Assembly (NCBI GenBank): GCA_963665405.2
Contig: CAXXUH010000004.1
Span: 992,001-1,056,000 of the forward strand
Source: G963665405 sp963665405
GTDB lineage: Bacteria > Chloroflexota > Dehalococcoidia > Lucifugimonadales > G963665405
Direction: 5' to 3'
DNA: 64,000 nucleotides
Under the pieces are notes generated by a model, which saw nothing but the letters and a program-made list of their open reading frames with translations, made no database searches and had not been told where the DNA came from. Shown in pieces: positions 34,247 to 42,632 of this stretch; position 1 is the stretch's first letter, and each line of letters begins with the position of its first letter. The position numbers were made by a program, and so were the translations under genes.

Positions 34247-35461
34247 CTAGACGCCCGTCGCCTCCGCCTCGCTCAGGATGCGCCCGATGTTCCCTCTGTT
34301 GAAGAACTCGGCCCTGGGCACCGTGCCGTTCAGCACGCCGAAGAAGCGGTCCGTATCGGCTTGATTACCCCGCAGCGCGGCGCGCAGCTTGAACGCGTTT
34401 TCGGTGTGAGGCCCATAGTCGGAGACGCTCAGGGTGTGTTTGTACAACGGCATCGCGACCTCGTTCCGCCGCTGCTCGTAGACGGCCAGCGCCTCGTCGA
34501 GCGGCTGACATCCGGACAGGCCGGCGTCGATCGCTTCGGCAAGAAGCTCGGCGTCGCGGAATGCGTCGCTGATGCCGAACGCCGTGATGGGGTCCCTGTT
34601 GTAACCGGCATCGCCGACGAGGGCCCAGCCCGGGCCGTACGGCCTCCGGAGGAAGTTGGGCACGTCCGCGGTGCCGACGATACGGTCCTCCCGAGCCCCC
34701 GCCCGAACCCGGTCGGCGAGTCCCGGAGCCAGGTCGACCGTTCCCATGTAGCTGGCCTCGATGTCGTGCCGGAACGAGTGGAACTCTGCGATCGGCCATA
34801 CGACCACCAGGAGCACCACCCCGTCGTTGGTGGGAACGGACAGTATGTACCGGTCCCCCCTTGGCCAGTGGACCTCGTAGCCATCCGTGGGGATGCCGCT
34901 CCAGTAGGTGTAGTAGAAGCAGGACCTGGGTGGATGCTCCTCGTAGGCCGGGGCATCTACGGCCCGCGCCAGCATCGAGTGCCTGCCGTCTGCGCCGACG
35001 ACGATCTTCGCCTGCTCGGTGACGGGTGAGCCGCGCCCCGTCCTGCCCCGGACGCCCGCGACGCGGTCGCCGTCGGTCAGGATCTCCTGGACCGAGAAGC
35101 CCTCCCGAAGCTCGGCACCCGCCTGGACGGCGGCGTCCACGAGGATGTTGTCGAGGACGGTGCGCCGGGGGCTGTAGGACACATCGACCCCGTCGACTCC
35201 GGGTCCCCAGCCCGACAGGGGGAAGTCGCCCAGGTCCATCGAGAATCTCGAAACCGCCGGACATCCAGAGTCTGCCACCGGGTCCAGGAGGCCCCAGCGT
35301 TTCAGCCTCGAGGTCCCGGTCTGCCAGATGATGAGCGTGGAGATGGTGTCGCTGGGGAACCTCGCCCGGTCCAGCAGCAGCACGCGGTGTCCCTTCCGGG
35401 CCAGTAGCATCGCTGTCGGCGATCCGGCGCATCGGGCCCCGATCACGATCACGTCGTACAA
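34247..35461 (-). CDS. FAD-dependent oxidoreductase (geranylgeranyl-reductase/PHBH-like)
   Basis: A 404-residue flavoprotein of the FAD-binding-3/GR2 type. The dinucleotide motif is YDVIVIGARCAGSPTAMLLA at the N-terminus, followed by the DG motif VVGADGRHS and the GD motif ALVGDAGYNRDPITAFGISDA. The substrate may be an aromatic compound, polyketide or isoprenoid. The TTG start at 35461 has AAGGAG 6-7 nt upstream and places the Rossmann strand right at the N-terminus. It stands alone, ending just before the DUF72-ligD unit. Confidence 0.88.
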   Translation of the reverse strand: MYDVIVIGARCAGSPTAMLLARKGHRVLLLDRARFPSDTISTLIIWQTGTSRLKRWGLLDPVADSGCPAVSRFSMDLGDFPLSGWGPGVDGVDVSYSPRRTVLDNILVDAAVQAGAELREGFSVQEILTDGDRVAGVRGRTGRGSPVTEQAKIVVGADGRHSMLARAVDAPAYEEHPPRSCFYYTYWSGIPTDGYEVHWPRGDRYILSVPTNDGVVLLVVVWPIAEFHSFRHDIEASYMGTVDLAPGLADRVRAGAREDRIVGTADVPNFLRRPYGPGWALVGDAGYNRDPITAFGISDAFRDAELLAEAIDAGLSGCQPLDEALAVYEQRRNEVAMPLYKHTLSVSDYGPHTENAFKLRAALRGNQADTDRFFGVLNGTVPRAEFFNRGNIGRILSEAEATGV

Positions 35462-35595
35462 GCCGACTCCTTCTCGGAATTCGAGACTCGGACCGAGGCC
35501 AGTATAGGGGCGCCGGAGGCAGGCGATCAAGAAACACGGGCGGTGGGGGTCACCGACCCCCCACCGCCCGCAGGGTCGGGCGAAGGATCGGCGGT

Positions 35596-36420
35596 CTACC
35601 GCCCGGTAACGTACGCGATCGCCACGAGGTAGGCGATCACCCGGTGACCCAGCGTGTTCGGGTGAGTGTCACCCTCATCGATGTGGGTCAGAAGGGACCC
35701 CCTGCCATCGAAGATCGGCTGGATATCCACCGTAGTCGCTCCGAACTGCTCGCCGACGCAGACGATCAGGTCGTTCAGCCCGGCGTTCCGGGGATCGACG
35801 GCGGTTGCCGCGCAATCGACGGTCCCATCCGCGCCGAGAAGAGCCGCGTCTACCACGGGCTCGAACTGGCTCCCCGTCCCACTGAAAGGGTTGTAGTACG
35901 TCGTGACCAGCAGCTGCTCGTCTCCAGGGTCGGCCGCCAGTGCCGTGACCAGTCCCGTCAGGATCGCCTGGTAGTTGCCCTGGAAGGCAGCGAGCGCCTG
36001 GCCCACCACCTGCTGGCAGGCCGCACCCGCCGGGTCCGACGCGCACGGCTCGGAGCCGATCAGGGGCAGCAGGTCGTTCGCGCCGATGGTCAGGGTTACG
36101 ACCTCCACGTCGGTCCGATCGAGGCCGATCACCTCGACCGCTTCGGCGAGCTGGCCCTCGAGGAAGCTCGCACTGGTCTCGCCGCGTACCGCCACGTTGG
36201 TAACCCGCTGAGCTCCAGGGTTCGCGCGCCGGTAGAACCGGCCGAACACAGCAGCGTACCCGAACGTATCGCTCACCGCCCCCTGACCGGCGGCGACCGA
36301 GTCCCCTGTCGCCACGTAGTGGGTCATGACAGGCCTTGCGGCGAAGGCCGTGTCCCCCGGAATGGTCACGCCGACCACCAGCGCGACCGCCAACATTGCT
36401 CCAAGAATCTTGCGTTTCAT
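35596..36420 (-). CDS. Secreted SGNH/GDSL-family esterase
   Basis: A 274-residue exported hydrolase. A signal peptide (MKRKILGAMLAVALVVGVT ... FA-A) ends near residue 28. The nucleophile is Ser41 in VATGDSVAAGQG; block III has TIGANDL with Asn, and block V is GDTHPNTLGH with the Asp-x-x-His pair. Paired cysteines in CASDPAGAAC fit an extracytoplasmic protein. It would cleave ester bonds in lipids or acetylated sugars. The ATG at 36420 has GAGGA upstream. Confidence 0.9.
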   Translation of the reverse strand: MKRKILGAMLAVALVVGVTIPGDTAFAARPVMTHYVATGDSVAAGQGAVSDTFGYAAVFGRFYRRANPGAQRVTNVAVRGETSASFLEGQLAEAVEVIGLDRTDVEVVTLTIGANDLLPLIGSEPCASDPAGAACQQVVGQALAAFQGNYQAILTGLVTALAADPGDEQLLVTTYYNPFSGTGSQFEPVVDAALLGADGTVDCAATAVDPRNAGLNDLIVCVGEQFGATTVDIQPIFDGRGSLLTHIDEGDTHPNTLGHRVIAYLVAIAYVTGR

Positions 36421-36620
36421 GGCTCGTCCTCTCTGCTGAAGTTTGGATTCGCTCGGGGCCCCGGACGGATTGTGGGGCACTGCGGTCCTGAGCTACAGAG
36501 GAGACCAACCTATCGTCTGGCGGAGACAGCACCAAGAAGGAGTGGTACGAATGGACCGTCGGAGGATGCTCCCGGTCCGCGAAGCACGACTATCGGTTGA
36601 GAGGAGACGGGCACGCCCCA

Positions 36621-36716
36621 CCCCTCTGGGGTGCTTCTCTTTCCCGCCCACCCGCCCTGAGAATTGGAGGCACCCCAAACCCGGCAAAGGGGGCCAAGCC
36701 CCCTTTGAAACCCCGG
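36621..36716 (-). repeat. Mosaic intergenic repeat, copy R11 (long-tail variant)
   Basis: On the minus strand: palindrome CAAAGGGGGC-TTG-GCCCCCTTTG (10 bp perfect stem), CCGGGTTTGGGGTGCC, then a tail (CCAATTCTCAGGGCGGG ...) that matches the tail of R12 in order and spacing. It lies in the 601-nt gap upstream of the SGNH gene. The gap holds R11, R10 and a CATTCTGAG-type element but no gene. Confidence 0.65.
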
Positions 36717-36836
36717 TGTAGGGTCGACCGCCAAGCGGCTGCGGAGATCGACGCGAAAGCCGAATCCCGGCCGGATGCCTAGGCGGCCGACACGTCGGGC
36801 GTTCTCAGAGTCTGTGAGTGTTTTGAGGCCAGGGGT

Positions 36837-36888
36837 GTGCAGAGGGGCGCAGCCCCTCTGCCGGGCGTCTGAGGGCGTCCCTCAGAAA
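36837..36888 (+). repeat. Mosaic intergenic repeat, copy R10 (GC-palindrome variant)
   Basis: GTGCAG, palindrome AGAGGGGC-GCA-GCCCCTCT, GCCGGGCGTC, hairpin TGAGGG-CGT-CCCTCA, GAAATCACACACC. Its first palindrome belongs to the R3 type. It is oriented against both neighbouring genes, so this copy is not placed as their terminator. Confidence 0.8.
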
Positions 36889-36954
36889 TCACACACCTCT
36901 TTATTCTTGTTGTGGGGCGCGGCTCGATCGGATGAGGGCAGGGGAGGCCCGCCG

Positions 36955-36990
36955 CCTCCCCAGATTCTTCGCCGCGGCTTAGAATGACAA
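36955..36990 (-). repeat. CATTCTGAGCGAAG-type intergenic element
   Basis: On the minus strand TTGTCATTCTAAGCCGCGGC and then GAAGAATCTGGGGAGG; it matches 11905-11940 closely at both ends. Confidence 0.6.
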
Positions 36991-37021
36991 CAGGGCGGGC
37001 AGGGGAAGGTCAGGAAGGGGT

Positions 37022-38044
37022 CTAACCCTTCGTCAGCTCGTCTCTGACGATGCGGGCTCCCTGAACCATGGCGTCGAGCTTTGCCACGGCCATGTAGCGG
37101 GGCGACCAGCCGAACCCGCAGTCGGGGCTGACGTAGAGCTTGTCCGCGGGGACGTGCGCCAGGACCTTCCGGATGCGGCCGGCGACGTCGTCCGGCGTCT
37201 CCGGGTAGAAGGACTTGACGTCGACCAGCCCGGCACCCAGCTCGCGGCCGTCGTTCCATTTGGGCCACATCTCCAATTCGTTCAGCTCGCGGCTGGCGAA
37301 CTCCAGAACGAACTGGTGGGCGTTGGCGTCCATCGCGCCGGGGAAGAAGTCCGCGTAGTCGCGTTTGAACCGGGCTCGTCCGTACCGGTTCCCGAAGCAG
37401 ATGTGGTAGGCGAGCTTGGCGTCGACGCCCTCCGTGGCTATGTTGAAGAGCCTGGCCATCTCCTGTCCGGTGACGTTGCCGCGGGCGGGCTCGTCGATCT
37501 GGATGAAGTCGGCCCCGGCGGCCACCAGCCCCTTCAGCTCGGCGTTGATGACCTGGGCAAACTGCTCGGCGACCTGCACCGGGCTCTCGTACACGTCGTT
37601 CGGCCTGATGCGGGACCCGAAAGTCAGGGGACCCGCGCAGGTGGCCTTCGTCGCCCTGGCCGTGTGAGCCTTCAGGTATTCGAACTCGGCGACTATTCCC
37701 AGGCCTGCGGGGGCCTCGATGCTGCCGACCGCCTCGTATCGGGTTTGCTGGTCGTATCCCCACGGACCGGCCTTGCGCTGGGGCGGCAACGCGGAGATGC
37801 CCTTGATGATGGCGTAGTATCCGTCGACGTACCCGTCGAGCCTGCGCGATTCGCCGTCGGTGATGATGTCGACCCCAGCCCTCTCCTGGTCCAGGATGGC
37901 GACGTCGACCGCGTCGGTGAGCAGCTCCTCCAGGTCGGACCGGCCCCACTGACCGCTCTCCAGCAGGTCCTTGCACTGGTGCCACCAGCCCGGCTTGGCG
38001 TGGGAGCCGACGACCGTGGTCGGTATTATCGGCAGCTCGGTCAT
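37022..38044 (-). CDS. MetE-like (cobalamin-independent methionine synthase C-terminal) protein
   Basis: A 340-residue protein equal to the C-terminal catalytic barrel of MetE. Zinc-ligand positions can be seen: His and Cys in AYHICFGN and Cys in SPDCGFG. The N-terminal half of full MetE (about 400 residues) is missing, as in archaeal-type core enzymes and in many methyltransferases of unknown substrate. Its start overlaps the aconitase stop as ATGA, so it belongs to the gltA-prpF-acn operon. Methyl transfer to a thiol is the expected chemistry; homocysteine is not proven. Confidence 0.85.
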   Translation of the reverse strand: MTELPIIPTTVVGSHAKPGWWHQCKDLLESGQWGRSDLEELLTDAVDVAILDQERAGVDIITDGESRRLDGYVDGYYAIIKGISALPPQRKAGPWGYDQQTRYEAVGSIEAPAGLGIVAEFEYLKAHTARATKATCAGPLTFGSRIRPNDVYESPVQVAEQFAQVINAELKGLVAAGADFIQIDEPARGNVTGQEMARLFNIATEGVDAKLAYHICFGNRYGRARFKRDYADFFPGAMDANAHQFVLEFASRELNELEMWPKWNDGRELGAGLVDVKSFYPETPDDVAGRIRKVLAHVPADKLYVSPDCGFGWSPRYMAVAKLDAMVQGARIVRDELTKG

Positions 38045-39969
38045 CGTCCCGCCCCCTGCGCTACGTACGGCAGCAGGCCTCCCTCCAGAATGATCTCCCG
38101 CTGCCTGTCGGTCAGCTCCAGGGCCACCTCGATCGTCTCGTCCACGGTCAGATTCTCCACCGTCAAGACTCGGTCCCCGGCTCTGAGAGCCCCGACCGGG
38201 TCGTCGATCCGCAAAGAGTGCCCCATCTCCAGACGGTCGTAGTCGCCCTCGTCGACGAAGGCCAGCGGAAGTATACCGTAGTTGACCAGGTTGTCGCGAT
38301 GGATTCTGGCAAACGACCTGGCCAGGACCGCGGTAACGCCCAGGTACATCGGACAGATCGCGGCGTGCTCCCGCGAGCTTCCCTGACCGTAGTTGGCCGC
38401 CGCAACGATGATCCCGCCCCCCTTGTCCTTGGCGCGCCGTACGAACTCCTTATCCAGGTAGCCGAACACGAACTCCGATATGGCGGGCACGTTGGACCGC
38501 AGCGGCAGCGTGTGCGCGCCGGTCGGAAGGATATGGTCGGTGGAGATGTTGTCGCCGAGCTTGATCAGCACCTCGCCCTCCAACCGCCCAGCGAGCGGCC
38601 GCCGGGTCGGGATGGGCTTGATGTTGGGTCCTCGGCGGATCTCGACGGAATCGGGATCGTCGGACGGCGGGATGATACCCCTGTCGTCGACCAGGTAGGT
38701 GGCTGGGATCTGGAAGCTCGTGGCGGAGGCCAGATCGCGGGGGTCGGCGATCTCGCCGGCGATGGCAGACGCCGCGCATACTGCCGGGCTCGTCAGATAG
38801 ACATGGTTGTTCAGTCCGCCGGAGCGTCCGGGGAAGTTGCGGTTGAAGGAGCGCAGCGAGACCGCGCCGTGGGCCGGGACCTGGCCGATACCGGCGCATG
38901 GGCCGCAGGCCGACTCCAACATACGTACTCCCGACGCGACCAGGTCCGCCAGGGCGCCGCTCTGGGCGATCATCTGGAGGACCTGGCTCGATCCCGGACT
39001 CATCACCATGTTGACCCTCGGGTGCACGGTGGACCCCTTGAGGATCGCCGCCACCTCCATCAGGTCGGTGTAAGACGAATTCGTGCAGCTTCCGATCGCC
39101 ACCTGATCGACCGGCGTGCCGGCCACCTCGCTCACCGGCACCACGCTGTCGGGGCTGTCGGGACGGGCCACCAGTGGCTCGAGAGAGTCGAGGTCTATCG
39201 TGACGCGCTCGTCGTACTCGGCCTCCGGATCGGGCCCTAGCTCGCGGAAGGCCTGCTCGCGGCCCTGCCTCTTCAGATAATCCAGTGTCGTGGCGTCGCT
39301 GGGGAAGACAGAGGTCGTGGCCCCCAGCTCCGCGCCCATGTTCGTGATCGTGGCCCGGGCGGGAACGTCCAGGCTCGCGATGCCGGGGCCATAGTACTCC
39401 ATGACGTAGCCGACTCCACCCCTCACGGAGAGGCGCCTGAGAACCTCCAGAATGACGTCCTTGGCCGAGACGCCCGGCTGGAGCGAGCCGGTCAGCTCGA
39501 CGCCCATAACTCTGGGCATCCGCATGTAGTAAGGACCGCCGGCCATCGCTACGGCGACGTCGAGCCCGCCGGAGCCGATCGCCAGCGCCCCCATGCCGCC
39601 GCAGGTGGGCGTGTGGCTGTCTGTCCCCACCAGGCTGGTGCCGGGGACGGCGAACCGCTCCAGGTGAACCTGGTGGCATATGCCGTTGCCGGGGCGGGAG
39701 AAGTAGATGCCGTACTTCGCCGCCACGTCCTGCAGATAGGCATGATCGTCGGCGTTCCGCGAGTCCGCCTGTAGCATGTTGTGGTCGACGTAGCTGACGG
39801 CGAGCTGCGTCCTGACCCGGTCGATGCCGGTGGCCTCGAGCTGGAGGCACGACAGCGTCCCGGTCGCATCTTGGGTGAGGGTCTGGTCGACGCGGATGGC
39901 GATCTCCTCCCCCGGTGTCATATCGCCGCTGACCAGGTGATCCTTTATGAGCTTCTGCGCGAGGTTCAT
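38041..39969 (-). CDS. Aconitate hydratase (or 2-methyl-cis-aconitate/aconitase-family hydratase)
   Basis: A 642-residue 4Fe-4S hydro-lyase of the short bacterial/mitochondrial-like aconitase class. The three cluster cysteines lie in AIGSCTNSSY and CGPCAGIG, and substrate motifs include GTDSHTPTCGGMG and NYGQGSSREHAA in the C-terminal swivelling domain. The ATG at 39969 overlaps the PrpF-like stop as ATGA. Beside a PrpF-like isomerase and citrate synthase it could work in the TCA cycle or as an AcnD-type enzyme of propionate oxidation; AcnD itself is much longer (about 860 residues). Confidence 0.93.
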   Translation of the reverse strand: MNLAQKLIKDHLVSGDMTPGEEIAIRVDQTLTQDATGTLSCLQLEATGIDRVRTQLAVSYVDHNMLQADSRNADDHAYLQDVAAKYGIYFSRPGNGICHQVHLERFAVPGTSLVGTDSHTPTCGGMGALAIGSGGLDVAVAMAGGPYYMRMPRVMGVELTGSLQPGVSAKDVILEVLRRLSVRGGVGYVMEYYGPGIASLDVPARATITNMGAELGATTSVFPSDATTLDYLKRQGREQAFRELGPDPEAEYDERVTIDLDSLEPLVARPDSPDSVVPVSEVAGTPVDQVAIGSCTNSSYTDLMEVAAILKGSTVHPRVNMVMSPGSSQVLQMIAQSGALADLVASGVRMLESACGPCAGIGQVPAHGAVSLRSFNRNFPGRSGGLNNHVYLTSPAVCAASAIAGEIADPRDLASATSFQIPATYLVDDRGIIPPSDDPDSVEIRRGPNIKPIPTRRPLAGRLEGEVLIKLGDNISTDHILPTGAHTLPLRSNVPAISEFVFGYLDKEFVRRAKDKGGGIIVAAANYGQGSSREHAAICPMYLGVTAVLARSFARIHRDNLVNYGILPLAFVDEGDYDRLEMGHSLRIDDPVGALRAGDRVLTVENLTVDETIEVALELTDRQREIILEGGLLPYVAQGAGR

Positions 39970-41147
39970 GACGACTCCTCGAACCAGGGTGTGCCGTTCA
40001 TATACCGTTCGGGCACGCTGACCCATCCGTCCATGATGCGCCGGGCCGTGCGATAGGTGGTGACGCTCGGGACATGCCAGCCGCCGCCGTCACGCTCGAC
40101 CGCCGCCCCAACCTCCATTACGCCCGCTGGATGGCCGATCCGTAGACGCTCCGAATCCTGCGGCCTCGCGGCCTCATTGACCAGTGTGCCGTCGATGACC
40201 GCCGCCACGGCCGTGGCCATCGACGACGAGCCGGGAAAGGTCCGATGGGCCCTGCCCATCGAGATCGCCCGGGCCAGCAGGTCTACGTCCCGTTCCGAGA
40301 CACGTCGGCCATCGCTCGTTTCGTATGGCGCCGGCGGCGCGATCACGGCTATCTTGGGAATCGCCTGCGACATGACGTGCGCTTCGGCGGCCCTCGACGC
40401 CAGTCCCAGGACGACGGCGGCCTCGGACCGTATCTGTTCCAGGACCTCCTGGAGCGCCGTGTCCTCGTCCAGCTCGGCCGCCGAGGAGGTCGGGTCCGCC
40501 CCGACGTCTTCGGCTCTCACGTAGACCATCGGGATGGCCACGTCGACTATCGACGCGGCAACATGCCTGCCTCCGCCGATCGTGATCTCCTGCCGGGCCG
40601 ACCCGGTCGGCAGAACCCCCCGCCCCAGCGACCCACCGGGCTCGACGAACTCCAGCGTGATCCTGGCGCCGGGGGCGGGTACTCCGTCTATCACGTAGCC
40701 GCCCTCCGATTGGACGGCCCCCGCTTTCACCGGTACATGGGCGACGAACAGCCGGCCGATATTGGTCGCCAGGACCCGGACCACGGTCACCGGCTCCTCC
40801 GCCTTGACCAGTCCTTCGGCGATGGCGAACGGACCGACTGCCGCGGATATATTGCCGCATGTGCCGCTCCAGTCTATCACCGGGCGGCGCACGTCCACCT
40901 GGCCGAAGGTGAAATTAACGTCTAAGTTAGAGTCATCGCTGGGTCCAATGATCGCAACCTTGCTGAGGGACGAGATACCGCCGCCCAGTCCGTCTATCTG
41001 ACGGCCGTGGGGGTCGGGGCTGCCCAGCGCGGCCAGGATGATCCGGTCGCGGGTCCCGTCGTCGTACCCGGCCAGGGCATCACGGCGAAACACTACCGCG
41101 CGGCTCGTGCCGCCCCTCATGAAAACGGCTGGGACTCGCGTTTCTAT
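39966..41147 (-). CDS. PrpF-like aconitate/methylaconitate isomerase
   Basis: A PrpF-family protein with a diaminopimelate-epimerase-like fold, 393 residues if started at 41147. Characteristic blocks are VPAVFMRGGTSRAVVF, DGLGGGISSLSKVAII and the catalytic-Cys region WSGTCGNISAAVGPFAI. PrpF moves the double bond of 2-methylaconitate in the methylcitrate route. The start is odd: conserved residues precede the first ATG (41120), and AAGGAGG stands 8 nt before an in-frame ATA at 41147, giving (M)ETRVPAVFMRGGTS as in relatives. The start codon may thus be ATA. It overlaps the aconitase gene by ATGA. Confidence 0.88.
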   Translation of the reverse strand: METRVPAVFMRGGTSRAVVFRRDALAGYDDGTRDRIILAALGSPDPHGRQIDGLGGGISSLSKVAIIGPSDDSNLDVNFTFGQVDVRRPVIDWSGTCGNISAAVGPFAIAEGLVKAEEPVTVVRVLATNIGRLFVAHVPVKAGAVQSEGGYVIDGVPAPGARITLEFVEPGGSLGRGVLPTGSARQEITIGGGRHVAASIVDVAIPMVYVRAEDVGADPTSSAAELDEDTALQEVLEQIRSEAAVVLGLASRAAEAHVMSQAIPKIAVIAPPAPYETSDGRRVSERDVDLLARAISMGRAHRTFPGSSSMATAVAAVIDGTLVNEAARPQDSERLRIGHPAGVMEVGAAVERDGGGWHVPSVTTYRTARRIMDGWVSVPERYMNGTPWFEESS

Positions 41148-41235
41148 GGCGTGAGCCTCCTTGCGTGCTACAGGGTGCGGAGCAGGGCCACGGCCGTACG
41201 CCCGTACACAATCGGGGGTTGTAGCCTCGCCGCGC

Positions 41236-42357
41236 TCAGCCGTCGAGCTTCCGGCCGTGGTCGCCGGTGTACAGCGCCCTCGGGCGGATCAGGCGGTTGT
41301 TGGCGTACTGCTCCATGATGTGGGCGGACCATCCCGCGATCCGAGAGCTGGCCACCACGTTGGTCATCATGTTCAGTGGGAAGCCGACCTGGTAGAGGAC
41401 GATCGCGGCGAAGTAGTCGACGTTCGGGATGATCCCCTTGGTCTCCGACATCCGCTTCTCGGCCGCCTCGGCGATGTCGAACCACCGGTTGTCTCCCATC
41501 GCGGCGGCCATCTCCCGAGCCATCCCCCTCAGCTCGCCGGCCCTCGGGTCGCCCGCGCGGTAGACCCGGTGGCCGAATCCCGGAAGCTTGCGCCGTGCCG
41601 CCAGGGCTTCGTCGACGTAGGACGCGGCGCGATCGGCCGAGCCGATCTCCATGAACATGCGCATCGCTTCGTCGATGGCGCCGCCGTGGAGCGGTCCCTT
41701 GACCGCTCCGATGCCGGCGACTACGGCGGAGTAGAAGTCCGACTCGGTCCCCACCACCACGCGGCAGGCGAAGGTGGAGGCGTTCGTCTCGTGCTCGGCG
41801 TACAGCACGAGCGCCGTGTCGAACGTCTTCCTGATTATCTCCTCGGGGGGTGTCCCCTTGAGCATGTAGTAGTAGTTGTCCGTATGGCCGAGCTCCGGGT
41901 TGGGCTCTACGGGGTCCAGCCCCTCCTGGAGCCGGACCTGCGCGGCGACGATCGTGGCTATCTTCGCTGTCAGGCTCTTCGCCTTCCGGACGATCCCGTC
42001 CGGGCTGATGTCGTCGGCGTCCTTGTCGAGGGAGCCGAGCAGCGATACCGCGGTTCGGAGGGCGGCCATGGGGTGGGCTGTCGCCGAAGTGTCGCGGAGG
42101 ATGTTGACGACCGAAGCGGGAACCTGACGGAGGCCGGCCAGCTCGGACTTCACGTCGGTCAGCTCACGGCCAGTCGGGACGCGCCCGGTCCACAACAGGT
42201 GGGCCATCTGCTCGTAGCCGAGACCGTGGGCCAGCTCGCCGATGTCGTACCCACGTACCGAGAACTCCGGCTTGTGGCCATCTATGTAGGCGATGGTGGA
42301 CTCGAAGGCCAGGACCCCGTCGAGTCCGGAGACGACCTTACCTGAATCTGCGGCCAC
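41236..42357 (-). CDS. Citrate synthase / 2-methylcitrate synthase
   Basis: A 373-residue type II-like citrate synthase of the short bacterial/archaeal form. Catalytic residues are visible: His in EHETNAS, His in GFGHRVYRAGDPRA and Asp in IPNVDYFAAIVLY. Such enzymes accept acetyl-CoA and often propionyl-CoA. The GTG start has GGGAGG 8 nt upstream and a consensus promoter lies before it. It heads gltA-prpF-acn-metE-like on the minus strand, with 88 nt to the PrpF-like start. The PrpF neighbour favours a methylcitrate role; no methylisocitrate lyase is in view. Confidence 0.94.
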   Translation of the reverse strand: MAADSGKVVSGLDGVLAFESTIAYIDGHKPEFSVRGYDIGELAHGLGYEQMAHLLWTGRVPTGRELTDVKSELAGLRQVPASVVNILRDTSATAHPMAALRTAVSLLGSLDKDADDISPDGIVRKAKSLTAKIATIVAAQVRLQEGLDPVEPNPELGHTDNYYYMLKGTPPEEIIRKTFDTALVLYAEHETNASTFACRVVVGTESDFYSAVVAGIGAVKGPLHGGAIDEAMRMFMEIGSADRAASYVDEALAARRKLPGFGHRVYRAGDPRAGELRGMAREMAAAMGDNRWFDIAEAAEKRMSETKGIIPNVDYFAAIVLYQVGFPLNMMTNVVASSRIAGWSAHIMEQYANNRLIRPRALYTGDHGRKLDG

Positions 42358-42403
42358 GTGTGTGCCTCCCGAGCCCTCGATCGTCGAGAGCCGTCAGGGG
42401 CAC

Positions 42404-42431
42404 ATTATATGACATCCTTGCCCAATGTCAT
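42404..42431 (-). promoter_or_regulatory. Sigma-70 promoter of the citrate synthase operon
   Basis: On the minus strand ATGACA (42431-42426, one mismatch to TTGACA), a 16-nt spacer and a perfect TATAAT (42409-42404). The leader of about 40 nt contains CTCGA-CGA-TCGAG. Confidence 0.78.
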
Positions 42432-42465
42432 TCCCCCCGCAGACCCGCGTTCGCGCGCTCCTCGC

Positions 42466-42558
42466 CCCCCCTTTGGGGCGCTCTCTCTTCCCAGCCGCCC
42501 ACCTTGAGATTTGGGGGCACCCTCAGACTCCCGGCAGAGCGGCCAAGCCCCTCTGCAC
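42466..42558 (-). repeat. Mosaic intergenic repeat, copy R12 (long-tail variant)
   Basis: On the minus strand: GTGCAG, palindrome-like AGAGGGGCTTGGCCGCTCT, GCCGGGAGTCTGAGGG, then TGCCCCCAAATCTCAAGG and a tail ending in GCGCCCC, parallel to R11. It joins the R1-type linker to the R11-type tail, so it is a recombinant of the two forms. It lies downstream of the SDR gene in the sense direction. Confidence 0.68.
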
Positions 42559-42570
42559 ACGCCATGCTGT

Positions 42571-42600
42571 TGTCATTCTGATCGAAGTGAAGAACCTTGG
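42571..42600 (+). repeat. CATTCTGAGCGAAG-type intergenic element
   Basis: TGTCATTCTGATCGAAGTGA followed by AGAACCTTGG, adjacent to mosaic repeat R12 and 33 nt before the SDR stop codon. Confidence 0.55.
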
Positions 42601-42632
42601 AACGGGTTCGATGGCACGAACCCGGACGGCGC

